The notes under the pieces: generated by a model | What the model was told of the DNA's origin: nothing | The model's input: the letters and a program-made list of their open reading frames with translations, nothing else | The model's database searches: none | In this document: positions 23,620 through 34,135 of the stretch, piece after piece | Position numbering within the stretch: position 1 is the first letter of the stretch | Layout of the letters: every line of letters starts with the position of its first letter | Program-made: the position numbers and the translations under genes | NCBI GenBank assembly: GCA_028551475.1 | Contig: CM052355.1 | Span: forward strand, 6,138,001-6,202,000 | DNA: 64,000 bases | DNA from: Casuarina equisetifolia | Taxonomy: Eukaryota; Streptophyta; Magnoliopsida; Fagales; Casuarinaceae | Direction: 5' to 3'

Positions 23620-26495
23620 TCAGCTTCTATGACCAAAGAAATCAGAAGTGTTGGCGTTGGATGAGGCCGGCAAAGGATGGCGGACATTGGGTGCAGAAAT
23701 GCTCTGCCAGTTGGGGAGAAGGGTAGCGGATGAAGCAGTGGTCATGGGAGAAGAGAATCCTGATGATGCTGCAATAGAGAACACCGACATAGGGGTAACG
23801 ACGCCGTTGGCTTGCATTTGCCACGCCCAGTTGGAAAATCTTGGCAACGAAACAAGTTCGACTGGCTTTTCTGTGGCCCTTCCCTGCAAGTACAAGGATA
23901 ACTTACCTAAAAATTTGATTGTAACGCATTGTATTCCACTAATTAAGAAGAAAAAAGTGGCAAAATCGTTTGCATGATCTGAAAGCAAATTATGCTCGTA
24001 ACATCACGAATGGCACTAAGAAGAAAAAGTGTCGAAGTGCATGGAAAAAAAGTAACAGTCCTAGGTTCATGTCGTCTGACTGGGATTGTAATTCTAACCC
24101 ATGCTTGAACCGCTGGACATGTTGTCGAATTATAACATATGGGAGGAAAATGTAATGAAATGAAATGAAACTGCTTCTTTGTTAACAAATATATATTACT
24201 AGTTCCATAACAGTGGTTCTGATTTTCTGCAACAATCCAAGAGATACAAACAGGCGATCCCTCAACTTTCTAACTAAGAAGCAGAAGCTAAGAGAAGGTT
24301 CGCCAATAATCTCAAGGCTAAGCCGGTGACAACGACCAATCCGAACTCAACATGTCCTATTTGACTTTAAAATGGCGGAGCGACAAGCTCAAATGAGTGA
24401 AGAAAGGACTGACAAGGCTTGTTATTGCAGATACCAGGGGTGTAAATGCTACTGTATTTCCTGCCTTACAAGGGGAATTGGAGTGTAAATTAACCAATCC
24501 GATGAAGGAAGACAAAGAAGTGCCTCAAAGACAGAGTTGGAGTGTAAATAAATCAATCCGATGAAGAACCTACATGCATCTCTCAAAGATAACTAGGTGA
24601 AAAGAAGTGTCTGAGCATTTTAAAAGGACTGAACAAAAGCAGAATGTACCATTCTCTCTCCATTGTCCTTTCCCTTTGAACCATTAGAAATCCCAAGGCT
24701 GAGATCAAGATTCTGCCCACCTCCTGAATTAATAGGAGAGAATTTCATTCTGCATATTCAGAAGCAGTGAACTTACTAAAGAAAATAGATCAGAGTCTAT
24801 CACTACCTTGATCCTGATCATTCAAAATTCTGTCCCCTTCATAGGTGATTCGGTCAAAGTTGGTTACTGCTTCCTTTCCATTCCATTTGATAGCCGCCAA
24901 GTCATAGGCCCTGAATCCAAAGAACAAAATGAAATGAAGATTTATATTGGATTAAACCAAGCTAAATCAAATTTTAGACCACAAATTAGTGCCAGGGACA
25001 ATAAATTCATGATCATATGGACCTTGCAGCTTCTGCTTCGCTGTCGAATAGTCCAAGGTATATATACCTGCAACCAAGCATCATAATTTTATAGATAAAA
25101 AGAGGACTGCCTCTGTATTTTTCTCCTTTAACTTTATTCCCGTTATAGGAAGTGCAACACGACAAGTTCTGAAAATCAAGTTCGTTCGTACGAAAAAATA
25201 TAATCAAATCCTTACAGCTACATCCAAGCATAAGATCATCAGAAATCTAGTTTTAGTTGTGGAGAATGTTCCTTACTTCTTTCCAAGCAGTTGTCCCATT
25301 CGAGCTTCCCATCGACCACATTTGTGAAGGGTTACGCCTCTGTACTTTGAGCTCCCTCTTGAGAATCCAGTGCTTTGGCGACGAAGAATTTGGACAAATT
25401 CTTCCTTACTCAGATTCCTCATCTGCATATCAATCGAATCACAGTTAATATGCAATATAAAACTCCCAAAATCGCAGCGACTAGCAAGTAAAGGAATTCC
25501 ACATCCACCTGTTTTGCATCCTCTTCATAATCGCATATGTCAAAATTGATATCAGCATCAATTCCCCGGAACTTGATTGCAGCCCGATCATATGCCCTGA
25601 AATCAGCAGCTCCCACGTTAGCAAAAGCCAACCAAGCATGACGGCAAAGTATTTTCGTTCAGAGTATGAAACAAAGAAACTCACCGAGCGGCGGCATGAG
25701 CAGTGTCAAATCCGCCTGCCAAATCCCACCGTCAGAATTCATCAAAACAACCCAGAAGAAAAATTATTTAGAGAGTTAATTTCCCAAGACGAAATCAAAT
25801 ATTTAAAGAGACTGTCTAGTTACCTAAATATACTTGCTTCCCGCTATCCCTGTATACCAAAAGAGACAGAGAATTAGGACAATGATAAATTGAGAACATT
25901 AAACCGTGACATATAGAGCAGCCGGTTCAGAAGAAATAAACATGTAACACAGGAGCACGTATACATACCATATATGTGATTCCCATCGTCCGGTTCTCCG
26001 GTAAAACGTCACACCCCGGTACTGCGAGCTCCGAGACCTTGGCCCACGCCTACTCTTCCTTGCTTGTGGTTTCTTCTGCTGCAAAAGTATAGGCTCGGCT
26101 TGAACACCCGAGTGAGTAAACGACAAGTTCAACCATTGAGGCCTCGACGGCAATCCTATACCGAAATTTGGCTCTCCACCTACTTTCTCCTGGGCCAACG
26201 GGAAGAGCTGCCGTGTGACAAGCTCCGGTGAAGGGGTTTCGTCTCTGACCCCCTTGTAGGATTGGATATCGCGTTTTTCGTCTCTCAAGATGTCAAAGAT
26301 GAACTCTGAGGAGTTGTTCGAAGAGTCTTCGTCTCTGCCACTGCTGGGAGCATCTTCGACATTAACAACGGAGGAGGTAGAGGTCACCGAGTCTTCCATT
26401 TGGGTCCTGGAGCCGGCAGGGAGCCTTTCCACCTCCATCTCCGTTTCATAGCAGGGTAAGTTACCGGAGAGGATATCAACATTGAGATCCAACAT
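23620..26495 (-). CDS. euAP2 transcription factor (AP2/TOE/RAP2.7-type), two AP2 domains
   Basis: Exons resolved in transcript order: 26495-25969, 25849-25824 (26-nt mini-exon), 25715-25685, 25596-25509, 25422-25277, 25067-25023, 24910-24807, 24723-24651 and the last, 23883-23620. The join between the last two is not resolved: 24651 ends in phase 2, while the last exon reads in phase 0, so at least one exon in 23884-24650 is missing from this model. The protein starts [11 protein letters not shown], has an Arg/Lys-rich nuclear signal before the first AP2 domain ([20 protein letters not shown] through [11 protein letters not shown], about residues 160-224), and a second AP2 domain ([20 protein letters not shown] through [11 protein letters not shown]). 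An EAR-like repressor motif LDLSL is in exon 8. Family members repress flowering and control phase change or floral organ identity. The last exon carries a miR172 site. Confidence 0.88.
23754..23774 (-). promoter_or_regulatory. miR172 target site in the AP2 mRNA
   Basis: The sense mRNA (minus strand) reads GCAGCATCATCAGGATTCT, the well-known miR172 recognition sequence, in frame for AASSGF as in other euAP2 genes. The plus strand here equals miR172 except for the last base and a position giving a G:U pair. miR172 would reduce translation or cleave this transcript. Confidence 0.93.
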
Positions 26496-26703
26496 CTCTT
26501 CGTTCAGCTGTCTTACAAAAGATCTTGAAAGAAAAATGGTTTTTATCTAACCTACTATGCTTAACATGAAAAACCCATTTGTCTAGCAAAAATTTTCTTC
26601 AAGATATATTCAACAAAAAGCAGCTGTGAAAATAGAAAACAAATTATCCTTTTCTACATAGAGGTTGGAAGCCCGGGTAGCTTTCTCTGTGTAACGATGG
26701 GGT

Positions 26704-26738
<35 letters not shown>

Positions 26739-28162
26739 GTGTTAAGCAGTCGGAAAAAGGGCCCCCTTGAGGCTCTGTGGACAAATGGATCAAAGAGAAA
26801 GGACCTGAAAAGGCACAAAAACGCAGAGAGCGAGAGAGAGAGAGAGAAAGCGAGAGAGGAGAAGGGAGAGGTGGGCAAAACTGAAAGAAGGCGATACTAG
26901 ATGATCAGAGGTCTGTGAAGCACAAGAAATCTGGCTGGGGAACTCTGGAAGCTTAAAAGAAAGAGATGGAGACGTATTGAACGCAAAGATAGAACGTGGT
27001 TCCGCCTGCACTTTCCGTTTGTTTGTATTGGCGTTTACACTTTTGCAACAGTTTCACACTCGTTCACCTCCTCCTAAACCACCCTTCAACTCCTCCATAT
27101 TTCTACTCACAACGAGCCAAAGATTCTTTACTAAACAAGGAAACCAAATACGAAAAATCTACTCTCATGGTTGTCGGCAGCCAAACTAATCAACCTATTT
27201 TTTCTCACTGCAACTCGGGAAGCTTCCGATTAATCAAGCAACTAATTTACTTTGAACCCTAATACTACAAATACAGCGGGAAGGTCCAAGAACAGAAAAG
27301 CCAAACAGATCTTTGGCCGAGGAGGAATGAAAATGGCTGTTTACCTATGTGGTAAATGTTAGAAACTCACAATGTTACTAGACGAATACTTAAAACAGAA
27401 AAATAAAATAAAAATGAGGGTAGCAGACGAAGACCTACCCATCTTCCAAAGTTTGGAACAGGTGGGGTCTTGAAGTTCATTATATTAGAGGACAAATTAT
27501 ACGATAATCACAATATCATAGTGTTTTGATATATTTAAATCATGAAAAGGTTGTGCCTTTGCTAATGTTGTCGTCCATGCACTGCATAACGTAGGATATA
27601 TCACCAATTTTTCTTCATTTTTCTGACCAAATTTAATCGATTAGTTCTGATAGTTTGACCTCGAATAATTGGACGGGGAGGGTAAAGTCGCAGGATTATT
27701 ACGAATAATTAGCGGTCATCATCGATGTCCGCGGGAGTTAATTTTGGCGAACGACAAACGACAAACGACATGTACAATTCCGGAAAGTTTTCAATCAAGA
27801 GAATGACCCACTTTCCATCTTCTTTTGGTGTGTTCGATGTGGCAACTGGCGAAAGGCTGGACGGAGATTATCATAGCCCGATCCCAAAATCTGGCTGGAC
27901 AACGTTGGCTATACCATATATGTGGACCTCCAATGAAGGACACACACCCCAACCCCCCGAGTTTGTTTATATAATATAATATAAATGCGATGTGGTCCCT
28001 TTTAGAGATATTCAATAAATCCAACCGTTGTGCTGGGGCATACCACACAACGTCATCAAAACAACTTATGTGGTAGGTGTTCACTCTCTTGACTTCTGTT
28101 TATATGTCTTTCAAAGAACATAATTGACAGTGTTTTTTCATATAAGACTTTAGACAGATAAA
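26496..28162. other. AP2 promoter / 5' UTR and intergenic
   Basis: Upstream of the euAP2 start. It holds GA microsatellites at 26708-26735 and about 26827-26849, in the probable 5' UTR or promoter. Open frames across the GA runs are low-complexity artefacts. Nothing else supported. Confidence 0.5.
26708..26735. repeat. GA microsatellite upstream of AP2
   Basis: (GA)n of about 28 bases; a second GA-rich stretch lies near 26827-26849. GA/CT runs in plant 5' regions can bind BPC proteins, but no function is shown here. Confidence 0.85.
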
Positions 28163-28328
28163 ATATATATATAAGTAATGTTGGGCATCTTTTTCTTTAT
28201 CAAAGCCGAGCTATGCATGAATGGTTATGTCAAATCCGAAAATAGAAAATTAAAAATATCTACATGTAAATTGACATAACCATTCATGCATAGCTCGGCT
28301 TTGATAAAGAAAAAGATGCCCAACATTA

Positions 28329-28341
<13 letters not shown>
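28163..28341. repeat. perfect 71-bp inverted repeat (MITE or hairpin locus)
   Basis: The left arm 28163-28233 and right arm 28271-28341 are exact reverse complements by eye, separated by a 37-base loop. Both outer ends run into AT repeats, and a TA microsatellite follows to about 28360. A transcript would fold into a long fully paired hairpin. It could be a young miniature inverted-repeat element inserted at a TA tract, or an inverted-duplication hairpin of the kind that yields siRNA or young miRNA. No protein frame is present. Confidence 0.9.
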
Positions 28342-28362
<21 letters not shown>

Positions 28363-28402
28363 TTACCAGGTCGGCCTTTTACATTTAAATTTTACCCAAT
28401 AA

Positions 28403-28427
28403 GTTTTTGGCGCGTTGCCGGGATTGA
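28403..28427 (+). mobile_element. possible Ty3/gypsy primer-site relic
   Basis: The stretch TTTTTGGCGCGTTGCCGGG is one base short of the TTTTTGGCGCCGTTGCCGGG sequence that is frequent just inside the 5' LTR of plant gypsy elements. No LTR or coding remnant is seen around it, so it would be a small fragment. Confidence 0.3.
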
Positions 28428-31400
28428 TTAATATTAATACGGAACAAGTTTTTGTAGGGAAAGAAGGACGAAGAAACTTTGATGTGTAGCGATTTGTCCT
28501 TTCCTTAAAATGTGACTGACGTACGATTGATGTTTACGGAAGAAAGTAGGGCCTCTTCTCTAAATCGGCTACTTTAGACCATAGTTTTCGAGCTGGTTGT
28601 GAGTCACGCGCCGTCCCTAACATTGTTTAAGAATCTTGATTTTCAATTGTTTACATAACTTCTTTTTCTTTTTATTTTTTTCGGCGTGATTATTGACAAG
28701 AGATAAACAACGTTTACCTTTTGGAGTTGTCAAAGTTAGAATAATCATTCTTAAATTAAATAATCGAAATTTTACAATTGTATTTATAAACATGTTGGAG
28801 AAATCGGTAGACGGAAGTAGTTGAAAAGAAGAGAATCGCGTGTTTTATGAGCGTTGAGATGGCTCTTTCTTGTTCCAAAAGGCAGTGCTCTCTGAGCCGT
28901 GGACCCAGATGTCGCAGCTGTGAAATTACCCATTTGGGCCATCCAGTTCAAATTACATCTTTACCCCTTCCTCATTTGGAGCAACCAGGATTGAATTCCA
29001 TTGCGTAAACCGCAGTGCTTGGGAATTGTCAAAGCGGAGACAAAGAAAAGAAGAGATTATCGGCAAAACCTTTGTACGTTACTGTTGTACTTTCTTTTTG
29101 GAGGTAAAGGACTTTTTATAAAGGTGTTTATAATGGTGAAACAACCGAACGAGGACATTGTTGTCATCTAAGTACAAGAAGCGAAAGCGAGAGAGAGAGA
29201 GAGAGAGACCTTAATGGTGACAGGACGTCTTGTCAGCGGTCACTGACGCCCACTAACAGGGCCAGGAAATTCCGTCCAAAAACAGTTGGAAGCGAGGGGC
29301 GAATCTGGGCCGTCAAAGTGATTGGTCGGAGATAACAGATGGGGGAAGCCAGAATCTCTCACGTACAAATCCTTTCCTCTTAGGGAAATCCTTCTACCTT
29401 AAAAAAATTTATATTCTTTATGGATATTCCCTTTACGGTAAAAGTATAGTCCCCCCTTGATTTTTGTCTACAACCCCCCCACAACGCCTTCAATAATTGC
29501 TCCTCAGAAAATAAATCAGATGCAGGCCATAGGCACGGCCCTGCCTACCACAATGCATAATGGAGCCACCCCAATAATTCGCCCTTAACCATCACACTTT
29601 TGGTTGATTTACAAAATGCTACATTCTCTATTCTTTTCTTAATTTTCATCCTCTTACAAGTTTAAGGATTGTATTAATGATAACGGACAAGTTTTGTGAA
29701 CAGTTAATAGATCTAAGCTTTTTGATGAAATAAGTTTACAAATCTTAACATAAATAATATGTTACAATATACTGTTTGAGATATTAATACGTGATAAAAT
29801 ATAACAGTTTACGTGAAAAAAAAAATTGTAATTAACAGTCCACGTGAAGTTCCCTTATTCATGAAGAATCGAATGAGTCCTTTTCCTCGTTACCAAGAGT
29901 CAATAACAAAATTGTCCAAACTGATGATCATTGTTCTTCTACTGAACCGGCTGTGGCCAGCATAGAAGAAGTCATAGCATGCCACGCATTCAGCAGCGAC
30001 TTTACATTGGAGGAAAGAGATAAGATGCTACGGGCCGTATAAAAAGAACTGTTCAAGATAAAAACCGCGTAGACCAACAGGCACTCAGTCAGCAAGCCAT
30101 CATCGAGGGGTGGTGGAGATGCGACTCTGCGTTTGGACATGAAGCATAGAAGCACCACTTGCCCATGGAGATGTCATTGCGGAAGTCACGGCAGGGAATT
30201 CTTATTGATTTAATCGGAAAGACTAGGTTAGGACAACAAGTTCAATAGTTTACACGATTATTATTCTGTTCAGGTTGTCAACATGTAACAATTTTATAAA
30301 GAAACATGCGAAGGCGTGATACCCTGTCCCGATGTGGGAAGATAAAAAAAGATTAATGTTTTTTTCTTATTAAAAACTAATCGCGCATGCACATATTTTT
30401 AATCAGAAAGCTAATTGCCATTAAAAAAAGGCAACTAAAATTACGAGAGAGAATTCTAGAACTCCCAAAATGTATAATTTTACGACAATATCTTTTGTTG
30501 TTGTATTTTATAATATACGCGAAAAAGGGGACACGGGAATAGTGATGGACAGTTGTACTTGTACACACTTATTATAATAATACTTTGACATTTAGGGTTC
30601 GTTCGATGAGAAGAAATCAACTTGACAACTAAATTAATATTTTATTTTCAGGCACAATTATTAGATTAGGTGGGGGAAAGGACCGCTCCTGCAAGTGGGA
30701 ATGTAAAGTAAAGATATTAAACAATATCTTATTCACAAAATTGGAAAGGGTGGATGAGAAATATAAGCTTCTCGTGTAATTGTCGGCAGGATACGAGGTT
30801 TTAAGTACGTAACAGACGTGGCCGCTTGCCCTCCCTTCGGTGGAGGGTTGTCTCTACTGTTGTTCCATTAAAGTCACGTCTGCGTTAAATTACAAGACTG
30901 TCCCTGTCCTTTTCTTCTGCACGTGTTTTTGAACATCAGCCGTCCAGTTGAACAGTGTCTGGTTTTGGTACCATTGGCAATTTGTCCTTGTTTGCTTCCT
31001 CCGGCCGTGTGATTGTTGTCACTGTTATTTGTGAGGTCATTGGGAATTGACAAATTACGAGGACAGAACCGTGTTTAAGGATATCCTATACAATTTTTTT
31101 CTTTTTCTTTCTTTTTAATATGTAACCTCGTCAGGAGGTAACATGGACCGTAATGCAAAGAAAAGGAGACATTGGACAAAGAGGATCGATAAGGTTGTCA
31201 TTCTTAAAAGGCACCCAGATGGTCAAATTTGACGTGCTCCATTTTACCTGTCAACATGATCTAAGGAAGACTATGTACAGAGCACTGCACTTTCAAAAGC
31301 TTTATGCAATTTGCTGGTGGAGTCAATCTCGGAGTCTATACGATATGACAAGCTCGCTCTTTCCCAAAATAATAGGCATTTTGAGTTTATTTTCTTTTCT

Positions 31401-31515
31401 TGCAATTTGGAGATTTGCTTTCCTTCACACTTCAAGGCTTTCTTGGGAGAAAAAAAAAGGTATGCATGCAAGATGGTTTCGTGCCATCCCAGTATCTACA
31501 AAATAAAATATATAG

Positions 31516-31562
31516 AAACTTAAAAAGTTTTTCTTAGAAACTTAAAAAGTTTTTCTTAGAAA
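31516..31562. repeat. 21-bp tandem repeat
   Basis: Two to two and a half copies of GAAACTTAAAAAGTTTTTCTT in direct order; each unit is itself partly palindromic around AAAAAGTTTTT. Confidence 0.8.
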
Positions 31563-31910
31563 CTAAAGGGCCTAACTAAAATATAAAACTGTGCAATAGT
31601 AGATTGCTAACAGAAGTTTATAAAGCTAAGTTCTCATGTCGCCTTACCTAATGTAGAATTAGATATTTCAACACTCTAACACTCTCCACAGTCTCACGTT
31701 GGATGCGGTGAGAGGTGAGATCAGTCTAAAAGGATCACACCAAGACAGGCAGAACACAGGGTCGGCTTTGATACCATCTTAAAAATTGAAGAGCTCAACT
31801 AAAACACAGAACTATGCAATAATGAGTTACCAGCAAAAGCTTATAAGGTCAAGCTCTCTTGTCGCCTTACCCAACATGGGACTAGATATTTCAATATTCC
31901 AACAGTTTCA
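31563..31910. repeat. diverged direct repeat pair
   Basis: About 31563-31665 and 31785-31890 are related: both have AACTAAAA, TGCAATA, TTATAA, TGTCGCCTTACC and AGATATTTCAA in the same order and spacing. Between them lies a GTCTCACGTTGGATGCGG segment. This looks like a dispersed non-coding repeat present twice; the family is not identified. Confidence 0.6.
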
Positions 31911-33203
31911 AACTAAATTATTGACTTTAGAGCTCATTGATTATCATATGAGCTTTAGTAGAAGATACTAGAGCTAGAATTCTTCTTTAGCCATGTCCTA
32001 GGACACACAATGTGGCACTTTACCAGTAATGTGTACTTCAAATCTTTAATGTGAATGTTTTTGATGCCTAAAGTTGTTTGAAATAATAAATTTGACTCAC
32101 CGTGTAGGAATAGAACACGTGCCAGATGTCTTCGCGGATTTGGACACCATTAATCGCATGAAGGAAAAGGCAGTAGACAGATCAAGTGGCTTATCGCTGA
32201 TTGAGTGTTAATACATTTCTAGCATAAATGGGAATGCTGGTCCCATGTGTTCCATCTGTGGCACTCAATCCTGAGCTGTAAAATCAGAAAAAAATGTGCT
32301 CCAAAGGAATACTTATTAAATACATGTTTATGGCCACCAAGACTTTGGAGAACCGCATTCGCATCGATAAGATTATGCCTCCTGCCTTACCTTTTCTAAA
32401 GAAAAGCTTTGCCTCAACAGTGCCACCTCCGAGCTATATGGCCTCGTGACCAAAGCCATCTCAGGTATGCTTCGGATTTTATGCTATAATCAGTGCTTTC
32501 AATTGACGTCAGGTTAAAGCTATACTAGATATTGTCTTCCCGATCATTCAGCTTGGTTCCCATTTACAATGTATCATTGATTTTACAAGGGTTGAAAATG
32601 CAATACACAAAGCAAAAAACATGCAGCATTTTACTGGGTCCGGCTGAGGATAGACTAAGGCACTTTAAAAGACTTAGAATAATCGCCTCTGTTCGAGGGA
32701 GAGGGGCATGCTCATGGAAGTGGTAGTCTACCGTCTATCCACGTCTTTATCCTTGCTCGAAAAACAATTTTTTTTTCAAAAAAAAAGGAAAGAAGAAGAA
32801 GATAATAGTGCATAGGACGCTGAGCCTAAAAAAAGGTAAAGATCAGTAGTGGACCTAGTATCTCATGATCAATGAGTTAATCCATCAAGAAAGGAAGAAA
32901 GGAATAAAAAGGTGGGGTATAGCATAGCAATCGCTTCCTTCCCTTCTTATCTTAGGCTTTTCAAGTGACGTTCTGAACAATGGAAAACTTAAATATATGC
33001 TGTCCGGCATTAACCTGAAATATTCTGGACAGGGTCAGAAGAAATCTGAATTGAATGTTGGAACAGACTTTTAGCGGTGATATATCTTGATTTGATGGAG
33101 CGGATGGTGGGGTGGGTTAGACAATCGTACGACTTTGAGAATGAAAGATAACATCTGAAGAACCATACCTCGGTCAAAAATGTCCCTCCAAATGACTCAA
33201 AAT

Positions 33204-33692
33204 TCAGGGATCATTTGTTCTCCAGTTATTTTTCAGCATAGATCTCTCGTTAATGAACCATAAAAATATCCACCTCGAAAGTGATTCTGCATTCAATTTT
33301 GCAATGCTCGCTTTACCTAGATTGTTCAGTCTTCTGGTTTTCGTTCCAAGCAATGCCTTTCCCCACAATGGAACATGACGACCGAGGAGTGGACGTTGGT
33401 GGCTGTGGTCATACCCAATGAGCAACACGTTCCATGCACTAAGCCCTTCACCCACAATCTTATACCTTGTGGATGGATTTAGACCTAAGCCATTGTGGAC
33501 AACAATGTGAATATTAAACGCTGAAATCTGCACAATAACTCCTATCGTACTTCGATCAGGGTCCTTGGGGCTCCCCATGCTGACTTGACCGTCAACCACG
33601 ATTGGAGAATTGAATCTCCTAAACAACAAAGAAACTTGAAGCAAAAGTAGTGCAGGCAAGCAGCAGAAAAAATTACACAACCGGGTATACAT
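33204..33692 (-). CDS. hypothetical protein, 162 aa, doubtful
   Basis: A single open frame from ATG 33692 begins MYTRLCNFFCCLPALLLLQV, a hydrophobic stretch that could be a signal peptide, followed by no recognised domain. It is about 440 bases downstream of the UPF2 stop, on the same strand. Length and composition are compatible with chance in this region. No introns, regulatory signals or paralogue in the window support it. Confidence 0.25.
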   Translation of the reverse strand: MYTRLCNFFCCLPALLLLQVSLLFRRFNSPIVVDGQVSMGSPKDPDRSTIGVIVQISAFNIHIVVHNGLGLNPSTRYKIVGEGLSAWNVLLIGYDHSHQRPLLGRHVPLWGKALLGTKTRRLNNLGKASIAKLNAESLSRWIFLWFINERSMLKNNWRTNDP

Positions 33693-34135
33693 TAATTTCT
33701 AGGAAGAAAGAGCACAGCAAATTAGTTATCAAGCCCCCCACTCTTTTTTTCCATATTGACAAATATACAATCGGAGAAACACAAGGTGAGTTTTTGGGTC
33801 AACACGCATTGGCTGTGATAGAAAAACAACTCCAAAGATATCCTCAGATCGCCATTCTACAATCATATCAACAACCTCTGCATGTCCTAAATTCTCCGCT
33901 CAGTGATTTTGTTTGAATGGGTTCACTAGCGATAACAACTACCTTCCAGAAAGAAGTTTGATCTTAACCTTGCCTTATATTGAGAAAAAAAAGGCAGAGG
34001 GCAGGCAGAGGTGCATATGGGTTCTTCACCATCGCACATAAACATCATTCAATTTAGATATTGATGTTACCCACTGGAGAACTCTAGAATCTCATGGCAA
34101 CGATTGCAAGCTTTCTCCAATTGCAATACCAAATA

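Larger units (their letters stand above)
28342..33203. other. intergenic, repeat relics, no supported gene
   Basis: AT-rich DNA with a possible gypsy-element primer-site relic at 28403-28427, a GA microsatellite near 29190-29208, short tandem repeats at 31516-31562 and a diverged repeat pair around 31563-31910. Open frames such as 29928-30158 (minus) and 31153-31506 (plus) show no domain and probably arise by chance. Confidence 0.5.

Noticed and set aside
31153-31506. 117-codon plus-strand frame as a gene
   Set aside because: No domain, no signal or splice evidence, AT-rich repeat surroundings.
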